DNA from: Acidobacteriota bacterium
Lineage (GTDB): Bacteria > Acidobacteriota > Terriglobia > Bryobacterales > Bryobacteraceae
Direction of reading: 5' to 3'
DNA length: 41,671 nucleotides
Assembly (NCBI GenBank): GCA_016870915.1
Contig: VFZY01000031.1
Span: 1-41,671, forward strand
The notes beneath the pieces were generated by a model. That model was not told the DNA's origin. It searched no databases and was given only the letters and a program-made list of their open reading frames with translations. Below, in pieces: positions 15,503 through 23,701 of this stretch. Each line of letters begins with the position of its first letter. Positions within the stretch are counted from its first letter, which is position 1. The translations under genes and the position numbers were made by a program.

Positions 15503-16447
15503 CTATTCTGGCCGGTAGGCGACATAGGCGAACCGGCGGGAATCGGGGGCCCAGGAGTTGACGTTCATCGTTCCCTGGCCGCCGAAGAATTCGGTTAGGG
15601 TTTCGATTTTGGCGTTGCCGCGCTTGCGTCCGGGCGCCGGAATCATTCGCAGGCGCATACCGGGCATGCGGCCGCCGTGGCCGGGTGTTCCGGGCGGGAA
15701 GGACAGGAAGATCATGTGGCGGCCGTTGGGTGAGAAGTGGGGAAACCAGTCCTCCCATTCGTCGCTGGTGATCTGTTCGGCGAGGCGATCAGCGGGGCCG
15801 GCGCCGGAGGGGGGCATGCGCCAGATGTTCCAGGCACCGCCGCGGTTGGAGTTGAAGTAGATCCAGCGGCCATCGGGGGTGTATTCAGGGCCGTCGTCAT
15901 AGGCTCCGGCGGAGGTGAGACGCTGCTCGTCGCCGCCGTCGACAGAGACGCGGAAGAGTTCGTACTTGCCTTGGCGCTGGCCGACAAAGGCGAGCCAGCG
16001 GCCGTCGGGAGACCAACCGTGGAAGTAGCTGGGAGCGATTGGAGTGAGAAGTTCGGCTTGGGCTCCAGAGGACTGAGCGACATAGACCTGGGACTGGCGG
16101 GAGGCGGGACTGGAGGCCGAGAAGGCGAGGAGGGCGCCGTTGGGCGAGAGGTCGTGATCGTTGTTGCAGCGGAGACCTTCGCCTACCGGAATCTGTTCGA
16201 GCTTGGGCGGCCCCTCGAGCGGGAGACGGTAGAGGTTGCCACCGGTGTTGACGAGCAGAAAGCGGCCGTCGCGGGACCAGTTGGGGGCTTCGGCGATACC
16301 GCTTTGTCCGTAGATGGTTCGGGAGGTGCGGGATTTGAGGTCGAAGATGGCGACGGTGCTGTGGAATCGCTGGGTGGTCTGGGCGAGGGCGGCGGGGAGA
16401 CTGGCGAGGAGGGCTCGCCGGGTGAGGCTGCGTGGGTGTTGATGCAC
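15503..16447 (-). CDS. Exported TolB-like (PD40 repeat) beta-propeller protein
   Basis: A 314-residue protein with an N-terminal RR-containing signal (SLTRRALLASLPAALAQ). It has at least five PD40/WD40-like propeller repeats, each with a PDGRW or PNG element: NWSRDGRFLLV, DLSPNGALLAF, GWSPDGRWLAF, EYTPDGRWIYF and HFSPNGRHMIF. The fold is that of the TolB propeller, but the N-terminal TolB domain and Pal/TolR neighbours are missing. It is therefore a TolB-like protein rather than TolB. The start is GTG at 16447, with TACACT 8 nt upstream. It lies between the adenosyltransferase and sigma factor genes. Confidence 0.85.
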   Translation of the reverse strand: MHQHPRSLTRRALLASLPAALAQTTQRFHSTVAIFDLKSRTSRTIYGQSGIAEAPNWSRDGRFLLVNTGGNLYRLPLEGPPKLEQIPVGEGLRCNNDHDLSPNGALLAFSASSPASRQSQVYVAQSSGAQAELLTPIAPSYFHGWSPDGRWLAFVGQRQGKYELFRVSVDGGDEQRLTSAGAYDDGPEYTPDGRWIYFNSNRGGAWNIWRMPPSGAGPADRLAEQITSDEWEDWFPHFSPNGRHMIFLSFPPGTPGHGGRMPGMRLRMIPAPGRKRGNAKIETLTEFFGGQGTMNVNSWAPDSRRFAYVAYRPE

Positions 16448-16455
16448 TAGAGCGG

Positions 16456-16461
16456 AGTGTA
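16456..16461 (-). promoter_or_regulatory. Putative -10 element (TACACT) of the TolB-like gene
   Basis: TACACT on the minus strand ends 8 nt before the GTG at 16447. The same hexamer-to-start spacing recurs upstream of unrelated genes in this window. Confidence 0.4.
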
Positions 16462-16471
16462 CATCACGGAC

Positions 16472-17095
16472 CTACCGATTCGGGAGGGCGCTGGAGGCCT
16501 GGTTGGGTTGCCAGAGGGTCTCTTCGGCTCCCAGGGCATGGGTGGCCCAGCGGCTCCAGGCGAAGAGGGCGTCGCTCAGGCGGTTCAAGTAGTGGAGGCA
16601 TTCAGCAAGAACTTCTTCTTCGCGACTGAGGCGGACAAGGACCCGCTCGGCCCTTCGGCAGACGGTGCGGGCGACGTGAAGTTCGGCGTTGATCCGGCAG
16701 CCACCGGCGAGGGTGAAGGAGCGGAGGGCTGGTAGGCCGTCGAGCATGGTGTCGATTTCGTGCTCCAGTTGGGCGATGTCGGCTTCGGTGACCCTGGGCT
16801 GTTTGGGGTGGATCTTGCCGGGCTCATGGGCGAGGATGGAGCCGAGGTTGAAGAGCTCATGCTGGACGCGCAGGAGGATGGCGGCGAGCGGGGCGAGAGC
16901 GGGGCTGGCGTCACAGGTAGTGCGGGCGGTGCCGGTGACGGCCATCAACTCATCGACGGTGCCGTAGGCTTCGATGCGGAGCGACTCCTTGGGGAGGCGC
17001 AGGCCGCCTGCGAGGGCGGTCTCACCACCATCGCCCCGCCGCGTGTAGATGCGGCTGAGCGTGATGCGGGGTTGGTTGAATTTTTCTTCAGGCAA
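16472..17095 (-). CDS. pduO: PduO-type cob(I)alamin adenosyltransferase
   Basis: A 207-residue corrinoid adenosyltransferase that transfers the adenosyl group of ATP to cob(I)alamin to make coenzyme B12. Family motifs are present: the ATP-binding N-terminal IYTRRGDGGETALAGG (res 16-31), RIEAYGTVDEL (40-50), the helix with FTLAGG, and the signature ARTVCRRAERVLV followed by LHYLNRLSDALFAWSRW near the C-terminus. The second position of TRTGD is altered to TRRGD, which is tolerated in the family. The start is TTG at 17095. No B12 riboswitch is visible in the 56 bp upstream. It is downstream of korB and may be co-transcribed. Confidence 0.92.
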   Translation of the reverse strand: MPEEKFNQPRITLSRIYTRRGDGGETALAGGLRLPKESLRIEAYGTVDELMAVTGTARTTCDASPALAPLAAILLRVQHELFNLGSILAHEPGKIHPKQPRVTEADIAQLEHEIDTMLDGLPALRSFTLAGGCRINAELHVARTVCRRAERVLVRLSREEEVLAECLHYLNRLSDALFAWSRWATHALGAEETLWQPNQASSALPNR

Positions 17096-17126
17096 GGGAC
17101 TTTACCATTGGGTGCCTTACGCCACA

Positions 17127-17157
17127 GGAGTCTAACGCCCGGAGTCGGAGTCTAACG
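17127..17157. repeat. 11-bp direct repeat at the korB stop codon
   Basis: GGAGTCTAACG occurs at 17127-17137 and 17147-17157, a 20-bp period. The right-hand copy contains the korB TAG stop. It is a small local duplication in the spacer before pduO; no function is apparent. Confidence 0.5.
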
Positions 17158-18207
17158 ATAGTTGCGCTGGAGTTTCTCAAGCGCATCCGAGCCCGGGCAC
17201 AGTTTTTCGTAGGGCAGATTGAACAGGGACTCTTCCGGCGAATTGTTCATGACGTGCATGTCACGGGTTTCGGGGTCGCGGAACAGCAGCCCCGTGGGTA
17301 CGACGCCGCGCTGCTGGCACTCCTGGAGGTAGGTGTAGACCTTTTCCCGGGACTGAGGATCGTAGCCTTCGGGGGTGGAGGTGAATCGGACAGTGCCGCC
17401 GTCGTGCATGCGGACGGGTGTTTCGCCGGCCGGGGTGATGGTGGCGACGATCTCATCCTCTTCGGGCACGAAGTCCACCTCGGTAGCATGGAACAGGCGT
17501 TGGCGGGAGTAAAGATAGCTCTTCGTCGATCCTTCGTGATCGTTGAAGGTGACGCAGGGTGAGATGACATCGATGAGGGCGAAGCCGGGGTGGGAGAGGC
17601 CGGCTTTGAGGAGCGGAACGAGTTGTTCCTTGTCGCCGGAGAAGGCGCGGGCGGCGAAGGTGACACCGAGGCTCATGGCGAGGGTGACGGGGTCGATGGG
17701 CGACATCTGGTTGGGGTCGCCTTTCTTGGGCTTTGAGCCGACATCGGCGGAGGCGGAGAACTGTCCCTTGGTCAACCCGTAGACGCCGTTGTTTTCGATG
17801 ACGTAGAGCATGTTGAGGTTGCGGCGGATGGCGTGGGAGAGTTGGCCGAGTCCGATGGAGAGGGAGTCGCCGTCGCCGGAGACGCCGATATAGACGAGAT
17901 TGCGGTTGGCCGCGTTGGCGCCGGAGGCGATGGCGGGCATGCGTCCGTGGGCGCTGTTGAACCCGTGGGCGCCGCTGACGAAGTAAGTGGGTGTCTTGGA
18001 TGAGCAGCCGATACCGCTCAGCTTGGCGATCATATGCGGCTCAACGGAGAGTTCCCAGAAGGCCCTGGTAATGGCCGCGGTGATGGAGTCATGCCCACAG
18101 CCGGCGCAGAGCGTGGACATGCTTCCTTCGTAATCGCGAACGGTCAACCCGAGTTTGTTGGCGGGCAGGCTCGGGTGCTTGGCTACAGGTTTGACGATGG
18201 ACGGCAC
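17152..18207 (-). CDS. korB: 2-oxoacid:ferredoxin oxidoreductase, beta subunit
   Basis: A 351-residue TPP-binding subunit. Cysteines for one [4Fe-4S] cluster are visible: Cys34 and Cys37 in CAGCGH, Cys68 in GIGCSSK, and a fourth in ISPCVTFND. The TPP/Mg motif is GDGDS (VSGDGDSLSIGLGQ) followed by NNGVYGLTKGQ. With KorA it oxidatively decarboxylates a 2-oxoacid, probably 2-oxoglutarate, to the CoA thioester and reduces ferredoxin. The specificity is inferred from subunit layout. The start is GTG at 18207, 6 nt after the korA stop. It is the third gene of the module. Confidence 0.93.
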   Translation of the reverse strand: MPSIVKPVAKHPSLPANKLGLTVRDYEGSMSTLCAGCGHDSITAAITRAFWELSVEPHMIAKLSGIGCSSKTPTYFVSGAHGFNSAHGRMPAIASGANAANRNLVYIGVSGDGDSLSIGLGQLSHAIRRNLNMLYVIENNGVYGLTKGQFSASADVGSKPKKGDPNQMSPIDPVTLAMSLGVTFAARAFSGDKEQLVPLLKAGLSHPGFALIDVISPCVTFNDHEGSTKSYLYSRQRLFHATEVDFVPEEDEIVATITPAGETPVRMHDGGTVRFTSTPEGYDPQSREKVYTYLQECQQRGVVPTGLLFRDPETRDMHVMNNSPEESLFNLPYEKLCPGSDALEKLQRNYR

Positions 18208-18213
18208 TGGAAA

Positions 18214-20019
18214 CTAGTCTCCCAACTCTTTGAGAACGGCATGGACGACGTGGCGGGCGCTGAGCGGGAATCCGCCGTAGAAGCGGAGTGACCGCAGTTT
18301 ATCCTTGGGCACGGCGGTTTCGATGGTGAACAGCGAGTTCAACTGGCCGTCGCGGTTCTGTTCGACGACGAAACAGAGGTCGTGTTCCAGGAGGAACTGT
18401 TCGACCGGCTGATCGAAGGGGAAGCCGCGGACACGCATGTAGTCCATGGGGACGCCGCGAACGGCCAGGGTGTCGAGCGCTTCGCGGGCGGCGAGATCGC
18501 AGCCGCCGACGGTGACCAGGCCGAAACGGGCGCCGGGGCGGCGTTCGATGACCGGCGCAGGTACGAAGCGGGCGGCGGACTGATGTTTCTTGAGGAGCCG
18601 GTCGACGACTTCCTGATACTCGTCGGGGATCTCGGTGTAGCCACCGAACTTGTTATGGCCGGAGCCGCGCGTGAAGAATGCCCCCTTGGCGTGGACGCCC
18701 GGGAGGGTGCGCGGCGGGACGTTGTTTTCATCCTCGTCGGAGTAGCGATGAAAACTGGGGAGCTTTTCGAGTTCTTCGGCCGTGAGGACGCGGCCGCGGC
18801 TGGGGCGGTAGGAGTCATCCCAAGTGAGCTTGGGGACGACCCAGTCGTTCATGCCGATGTCGAGATCGCTGAGCATGATGACGGGGGTCTGGAACTGTTC
18901 AGCGAGGTCAAAGGACCGGACGGCGAACTCGAAGCATTCGCGAGGGTTAGCGGGGAGCAGGAGGATGTGCTTGGTGTCGCCGTGGGAGGCATAGGCGCAT
19001 TCGAAGAGGTCGCCTTGCTGGGTACGGGTGGGCATGCCGGTGGAGGGCCCAACGCGCTGCACATCGACGAGGACCGCGGGAATTTCGGCGTAGTAGGCAA
19101 GGCCGAGGAGCTCGTTCATGAGCGAGACGCCGGGGCCGGAGGTAGAGGTGAAAGAACGGGCGCCGGCCCATGAGGCGCCGATGACCATGCCGATGGCGGC
19201 AAGTTCGTCTTCGGCCTGGAGGATCATGAAGTTGCTGCGGCCGGTCTCCGGGTCGCGACGGTAGCGCTTGCAGAGGTCGGTGAACTCGTCCATGACGCTG
19301 GTGGCCGGAGTGATGGGATACCAGGCGGCGACGGTGGCGCCGGCGTAAAGGCAGCCGAGGGCTGTGGCGGCGTTACCGGTCATGAGGACGGAGTCCTGGT
19401 TGCCGTCCATTTTCTCGAGGCGGAAGGGGAGCGGGCAGGCGTAATGGGCTTTTGCGTAGTCGTAGCCCATGCGAATGGCCTTGCTGTTCGATTCGCGGAG
19501 GGCCGGCTTCTTGGCGAACTTTTCCGCGAGCATGCCTTCAACGACATCGATATCGATGTCGAGGAGGGCAACGAGGGAGCCGGCGTAGACGATGTTCTTC
19601 ATCAGGATGCGCTCACGGGAGCCGGTGAAAGCTTCGTTGCACATTTTGGCGTAGGGGACGCCAATGAAAGTGATGTCTTCGCGCCGCAGGGCGGGGGCGA
19701 GCGGCCAGGAGGAGTCATGGAGGAGGAATCCGCCGGGACGTACTTCCCGCACGTCGCGATCATAGGTCTGGGCGTTCATGGCGACGACAAGGTCGTAATC
19801 GAGAGCGCGTGCGGTGTAGCCTTCCTTGTTGACACGGATCTCATACCAGGTGGGGAGCCCCTGGATGTTCGACGGAAAAAGATTCTTGCCCGAAACGGGA
19901 ATGCCCATGCGAAAGATGGACTGCATGAGCAGTCCGTTAGCGCTAGCCGAGCCGGTGCCGTTGACGTTCGCCAGTTTGATGGCGAAGTCGTTTACGCGTG
20001 GGAGTAAGACGTTGTGCAT
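18214..20019 (-). CDS. korA: 2-oxoacid:ferredoxin oxidoreductase, fused gamma-alpha subunit
   Basis: A 601-residue subunit with a gamma domain at res 1-190 (VNGTGSASANGLLMQSIFRMG, then FPSNIQGLPTWYEIRV) fused to the alpha domains (about 205-600). The alpha part has the hallmark YPITPATSVMDEF near 235 and the CoA/TPP-contact block FTSTSGPGVSLMNE near 290. This is the two-subunit KorAB architecture also found in Mycobacterium and Bacteroidetes. The ATG at 20019 has a good Shine-Dalgarno (GGGAGGAGAGG) and overlaps the end of the FAD/Fe-S gene by 28 nt, so the two are coupled. No Fe-S motif is present in this chain. Confidence 0.93.
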   Translation of the reverse strand: MHNVLLPRVNDFAIKLANVNGTGSASANGLLMQSIFRMGIPVSGKNLFPSNIQGLPTWYEIRVNKEGYTARALDYDLVVAMNAQTYDRDVREVRPGGFLLHDSSWPLAPALRREDITFIGVPYAKMCNEAFTGSRERILMKNIVYAGSLVALLDIDIDVVEGMLAEKFAKKPALRESNSKAIRMGYDYAKAHYACPLPFRLEKMDGNQDSVLMTGNAATALGCLYAGATVAAWYPITPATSVMDEFTDLCKRYRRDPETGRSNFMILQAEDELAAIGMVIGASWAGARSFTSTSGPGVSLMNELLGLAYYAEIPAVLVDVQRVGPSTGMPTRTQQGDLFECAYASHGDTKHILLLPANPRECFEFAVRSFDLAEQFQTPVIMLSDLDIGMNDWVVPKLTWDDSYRPSRGRVLTAEELEKLPSFHRYSDEDENNVPPRTLPGVHAKGAFFTRGSGHNKFGGYTEIPDEYQEVVDRLLKKHQSAARFVPAPVIERRPGARFGLVTVGGCDLAAREALDTLAVRGVPMDYMRVRGFPFDQPVEQFLLEHDLCFVVEQNRDGQLNSLFTIETAVPKDKLRSLRFYGGFPLSARHVVHAVLKELGD

Positions 20020-21782
20020 GCCTCTCCTCCCGCCAGCGGCGTCAATAGTTCAAACTTTTGCATATCCCACGCCGAGGTGGGGCATCGTTCGGCGCACAGT
20101 CCGCAGTGGACGCAGACATCTTCATCCTTCAACATGAGTCTCTTGGTGTGGGGCAGGGGTTCGGAGGCGTAGAGGGCCTGATCGGTGTTCGTGGCGGGCG
20201 CGGACAGGCGGCCGCGCACTTCGGCCTCTTCGCCATCGCGGCCGATGGTGAGGCACTGGACGGGACAGATGTCGATGCAGGCGTCGCATTCGATGCACTT
20301 CTTGGCCGTGAATACGGTCTGCACGTCGCAGTTGAGGCAGCGTTGCACTTCGCGGGCGGTCTGTTCGGCGCTGAAGCCCAGTTCCACTTCGACGTTCATG
20401 CGCTTGAAGCGCTCTTCGAGGTCGACGTGAACCATTTTCTGGCGCTGCGAGGGATTGAAGTCGTTGTGATAGCTCCACTCGCTGAGCCCCATCTTGAGGC
20501 TGACGAGGTTCTGGCCCTGCGGCGGCCGGTCGGCGACGGGGATGCCCTGGCAGTGATTGTGAATTGAAATGGCGGCCTGATGGCCATGTTCGACGGCCCA
20601 GATGATGTTCTTGGGGCCGAAAGCGGCATCGCCGCCGAAGAAGACGTGGGGCAGCGTGGATTGGAAGGTCTTCTCGTCGACCTTGGGCATATCCCATTTG
20701 CCGAATTCGATTCCGATGCCGCGTTCAATCCAGGGGAAGGCGTTATCCTGACCGATGGCGAGGATGACATCGTCGCACGGGATGATGATGCTGTCGAGGA
20801 CCTTGGAGCGTTCGGCTTTGGCATCCCATTCCAGGCGTTCGAACTCCATGCCGGTGAGTTTGCCGTTTTCGATGACGAACCGCTTTGGGGCATGGTTGAT
20901 GAGGATTTCGATGCCTTCCTCTTCAGCGTCCTCGAGTTCCCAGGGCGACGCCTTGAAAAACTGGCGGGGGCGGCGGGCCATCACCTTGATATCCTTGCCC
21001 CCCAGGCGGCGGGAGGAGCGGCAGCAGTCCATGGCTGTGTTGCCGACACCGATGATGAGCACGCGTTCGCCGATGGATTCGACGTGGCCGAAAGCGATGG
21101 ATTCGAGCCAATCGATGCCGATGTGGATGCGATCGGTTTCGTGGCGGCCGGGGATTTCGAGGTCCTTGCCGCGGGGGGCGCCGGTGCCAACAAAGATGGC
21201 GTCGAAGCCGAGGCCGAGCAGTTCCTTCATGCTGCGAATGGGCGAGTTGTAGAAGATGTCGACGCCATCCATGCCGAGGATCATGCCGGTTTCATCCGCG
21301 AGCACGCTTTCGGGCAGACGGAACGACGGGATGTTGGTGCGCATGAGCCCGCCGGGTTTGTTCTGCTTCTCGAAGATGGTGATGTGGTAGCCGAGGGGGG
21401 CAAGATCATTGGCGACGGTGAGGGAGGCGGGGCCGGCGCCGATGAGTGCGATGCGCTTGCCGTTGGTGCCGCCCGCGCCTTTGGGGATCTGGTCCGACAC
21501 GTCGTCGCGCAGGTCGGCGGCCACGCGTTTGAGGCGGCAGATGGCGACGGGTTTGCCGTCGAGGCGTCCGCGGCGGCAAGCGGGTTCACAGGGGCGGTCG
21601 CAGGTGCGGCCGAGGATCCCCGGGAAGACGTTCGACTGGCGGTTCAACAAATAGGCCTCGGTGTAACGGCCAAGGGCAATCAGGCGGATGTATTCCGGAA
21701 CGTTGGTATGTGCCGGACACCCCCACTGGCAATCGACTACTTTATGAAAGTAGTCCGGGTTGCCGATATCGGTGGGTTTCAA
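19992..21782 (-). CDS. FAD-dependent, Fe-S NAD(P)H oxidoreductase (GltD-like) of the KOR module
   Basis: A 596-residue protein resembling the small subunit of glutamate synthase. Cys18/Cys22 in CQWGCP and Cys61/65/69 in TCDRPCEPAC suggest N-terminal clusters. A FAD Rossmann motif GAGPASLTVAND is near 113 and an NAD(P) motif GVGNTAMDCCRSSRR near 250. Two C-terminal ferredoxin-type clusters follow: CIECDACIDICP and CVHCGLCAERCP. It probably passes electrons between KorAB and NAD(P)H or ferredoxin; the direction is unknown. The start is set to TTG at 21782 because GAGGAGG lies at 21789-21795; the frame opens at another TTG (21797), which is part of that ribosome site. Confidence 0.88.
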   Translation of the reverse strand: MKPTDIGNPDYFHKVVDCQWGCPAHTNVPEYIRLIALGRYTEAYLLNRQSNVFPGILGRTCDRPCEPACRRGRLDGKPVAICRLKRVAADLRDDVSDQIPKGAGGTNGKRIALIGAGPASLTVANDLAPLGYHITIFEKQNKPGGLMRTNIPSFRLPESVLADETGMILGMDGVDIFYNSPIRSMKELLGLGFDAIFVGTGAPRGKDLEIPGRHETDRIHIGIDWLESIAFGHVESIGERVLIIGVGNTAMDCCRSSRRLGGKDIKVMARRPRQFFKASPWELEDAEEEGIEILINHAPKRFVIENGKLTGMEFERLEWDAKAERSKVLDSIIIPCDDVILAIGQDNAFPWIERGIGIEFGKWDMPKVDEKTFQSTLPHVFFGGDAAFGPKNIIWAVEHGHQAAISIHNHCQGIPVADRPPQGQNLVSLKMGLSEWSYHNDFNPSQRQKMVHVDLEERFKRMNVEVELGFSAEQTAREVQRCLNCDVQTVFTAKKCIECDACIDICPVQCLTIGRDGEEAEVRGRLSAPATNTDQALYASEPLPHTKRLMLKDEDVCVHCGLCAERCPTSAWDMQKFELLTPLAGGEACTTSYSHA

Positions 21783-21788
21783 CGTGTC

Positions 21789-21795
21789 CCTCCTC
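21789..21795 (-). promoter_or_regulatory. Shine-Dalgarno that sets the TTG start of the KOR-module FAD gene
   Basis: GAGGAGG on the minus strand lies 6 nt before TTG 21782. It overlaps the first in-frame TTG at 21797, ruling that codon out as the start. Confidence 0.7.
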
Positions 21796-21803
21796 AAAAC
21801 ATC

Positions 21804-21827
21804 GCCGGGGCTATGGCAGACCCCGGC
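21804..21827 (-). promoter_or_regulatory. 5'-UTR hairpin upstream of the KOR operon
   Basis: GCCGGGG and CCCCGGC form a perfect 7-bp GC stem with a 10-nt loop, between a putative -10 (21836-21841) and the ribosome site (21789-21795). A TTTT follows 4 nt after the stem. It could act as an attenuator, an RNA stability element or a protein-binding site. Confidence 0.4.
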
Positions 21828-21835
21828 TTGGACCC

Positions 21836-21841
21836 ATTGTA
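21836..21841 (-). promoter_or_regulatory. Putative -10 element (TACAAT) of the KOR operon
   Basis: TACAAT on the minus strand, about 54 nt before the TTG start, leaves a leader of roughly 47 nt containing the hairpin and ribosome site. No clear -35 is seen at 16-18 nt. Confidence 0.35.
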
Positions 21842-21882
21842 CAAGACCCGGGGTGCGTCAGTCCTGAGGTCGGCGCCTGGGA

Positions 21883-23385
21883 TCAGGCGTTCTTGAGGAG
21901 TTGCCGGGCTTCGGTGAGGACCTTCGAATCGGGGTCCGAGGGGGACTTCATGTAGTAGAGCATTCCGGCGGCGAGATGAGGCTGGAATGCCGTTGCTGCG
22001 AGGGGCACATCCTCAATCAGGGCGGCGAGGTACTTGTAATAGTGCACTTCATCGCCTTTGGCGAGGACATGGCGGATGGCGGCGTTGACGAGATCGCGCC
22101 GTTCGGCGGCGAGGATGTGGGAGGCGGCCTGATCGGGCGAGGCGGCGAGCGCGGCGAAGGCCGCGTCGACTGAGGGCTGGGCGCCGGGTCGGATGGCGGT
22201 GATGGGGAAGGGCCGGAGGTCCTTTTCGCGCGACTCGCTCCAAACGCGGAACTGCGCGCTCCAGCCGGCGGCCTGGAGGAGCAGGAGAAGGCGGGTGCGG
22301 GGATCCACGGCGGCGTGGTAGCCATGGCGGAGGCCGTTCATGGCGGTGACGGCATGGATGCCTGCGATGACCGACGCCCCCCGGGTGCGCATGGCGAGTT
22401 CGACGGCAGAGAGGTGCACCGCGTCCCAGGCGGCGCCCGCGGGGACGCCTTTCTCGAGGGCGGAGGCGACGGCCTGGCTGGAGGCATCCGGGGAGCCGGT
22501 TCGGAGGGCAGCGAGGAGTTCGCGCGAGGCTTCCGGGTTGTGTGCGGCGGAGGCCCAGGCGGGCTTGAGGCGCGGGTAGATGTCCATCAGGCGGCCGATG
22601 TTGGTGTGATAGCACTGATCGAGCCAGGCGTAGCCGTTGACGGTCTGGTCCTTGCCGAAGTCAAGGAGTGCGAGAACGAGAGAGCGCACGACTGGTTCCG
22701 CGTGGCGCCAGCCGATGGTTTGGAGCGTGCGGTGGGCGTTGGCGGTGTAGATAGCCTTGTGGCCGATGTTCCGGTAATCACGGGCGCCAAACTGCCAGAG
22801 AAGTCCGAAGACATCCTCGGGGGAGCGGTGGCGAACTAGGGACACGGCGGCGCGTTCGGCGCGTTCCATGTCCCAGGTGTCCATGGCGGCTGCGAGTTCG
22901 GATTCGGCGCGTCCGGCGGCGGGGATCGCGCCGCTGAGAGTGGTCATGGTGTAGTCGCCGGCTTTCTGCTTGAGGTCCCGGTCCTGTGCGCCCTTGAAGT
23001 TATCGAGGGCATAGAACAGGGGGAGGAGACGGTCTTCGGGTGCGGCTTCGAGGCCGAGCAGGTGAGCCGAGTGAATGACGAAGACGCAGTGAAGAGAGAA
23101 CCCCGGGGGCCTGGGGTTGACGTTGCGGATGCCGGCGAGAAAGAGAGCGCCAAGAAACTGGCGGTACGAGACGCCCTTGCGGAGGAGAGATGCGGCCATG
23201 GCTGCGGAACGGTCGCGGGGAGTGTCTTCAATGAGGCGGACGAGGGGTTCCATTTCCGATGAGAAACGGACGATATCGGGGCTGACGGCGGCGGCCGCGC
23301 GGGGCACGGCTAAAGGAGAGGCGGCGGCCAGGCCCAGGACGGTCCGCCTGGAGAAACGGCTGGAGTGCGGAGTTGAATTGGACAT
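21883..23385 (-). CDS. Tat-exported protein of unknown function
   Basis: A 500-residue protein with a twin-arginine signal (SRFSRRTVLGLAAASPLAVPRAAAA, about res 9-33) and a long, mostly helical body. His-rich stretches include HCVFVIHSAHLLGLEA (about 100-115) and NIGHKAIYTANAHRTLQTIGWRHAEP (about 205-230), plus YHTNIGRLMDIYPRLKP, any of which could bind a metal or haem. I do not recognise the family with confidence; a distant relation to questin-oxidase-like proteins is possible. The ATG at 23385 follows TATGCT by 9 nt and opens directly on the signal; the frame is open a further 112 codons upstream without similarity to anything. Confidence 0.72.
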   Translation of the reverse strand: MSNSTPHSSRFSRRTVLGLAAASPLAVPRAAAAVSPDIVRFSSEMEPLVRLIEDTPRDRSAAMAASLLRKGVSYRQFLGALFLAGIRNVNPRPPGFSLHCVFVIHSAHLLGLEAAPEDRLLPLFYALDNFKGAQDRDLKQKAGDYTMTTLSGAIPAAGRAESELAAAMDTWDMERAERAAVSLVRHRSPEDVFGLLWQFGARDYRNIGHKAIYTANAHRTLQTIGWRHAEPVVRSLVLALLDFGKDQTVNGYAWLDQCYHTNIGRLMDIYPRLKPAWASAAHNPEASRELLAALRTGSPDASSQAVASALEKGVPAGAAWDAVHLSAVELAMRTRGASVIAGIHAVTAMNGLRHGYHAAVDPRTRLLLLLQAAGWSAQFRVWSESREKDLRPFPITAIRPGAQPSVDAAFAALAASPDQAASHILAAERRDLVNAAIRHVLAKGDEVHYYKYLAALIEDVPLAATAFQPHLAAGMLYYMKSPSDPDSKVLTEARQLLKNA

Positions 23386-23563
23386 GGTGAGGGAAGCATA
23401 GCAAGTCCGGGCGGCGAGTGAAAGTAAAATCCTGACATCTGACGAAGCTTTCTCATCGTGGCCAAACCGGCGTCGCGATGGGAGTTGGCACGCGTCAGGC
23501 GTAGGGCCGGAACCGCCGGAGAGCCGCTTGAGCCGGGAGCACAGAGGAGAACCAAGACGACTT
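23386..23563. other. Gene-free stretch before the chemotaxis remnants
   Basis: Apart from the putative promoter at 23395-23400, I see no gene, repeat or terminator here. One plus-strand frame is open from about 23430 into the receiver fragment at 23564, but the part before the fragment matches nothing I recognise. Confidence 0.4.
23395..23400 (-). promoter_or_regulatory. Putative -10 element (TATGCT) of the Tat-exported protein gene
   Basis: TATGCT on the minus strand ends 9 nt before the ATG at 23385, implying a leader of about 2 nt. No Shine-Dalgarno is present. Confidence 0.4.
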
Positions 23564-23635
23564 GAACTTGACGTTCTGATCGTTGATAACTCGGCCGCGA
23601 TTCGGAAGATCCTGCATCGGGTGCCATCTGGGTGA
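23564..23635 (+). pseudogene. Fragment of a CheY-like receiver domain
   Basis: In one plus frame the sequence encodes ELDVLIVDNSAAIRKILHRV and then stops (TGA at 23633). This is the first strand and helix of a CheY-type receiver (the acidic pair is here D-N). No start codon precedes it and nothing of the remaining 100 residues follows. It is most likely a remnant of a response-regulator gene, next to the cheB remnant. Confidence 0.6.
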
Positions 23636-23701
23636 GGGAAAGCTTGGCATGTAACTCGGCTATGTGGCTGAGGACTGACTCGTGGCGTAATCGGGAGAAG
23701 T

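Noticed and set aside
16472-17151. Possible cobalamin riboswitch for pduO
   Set aside because: The 56 bp between korB and pduO is too short and I see no B12-box sequence.
20580-21896. Plus-strand 438-residue open frame
   Set aside because: Antisense to the KOR-module flavoprotein, whose Fe-S and nucleotide motifs are unambiguous.
23386-23635. N-terminal extension of the Tat-exported protein to 23721
   Set aside because: The extension has no signal or family similarity, runs through the chemotaxis remnants, and the ATG at 23385 opens directly on a Tat signal.
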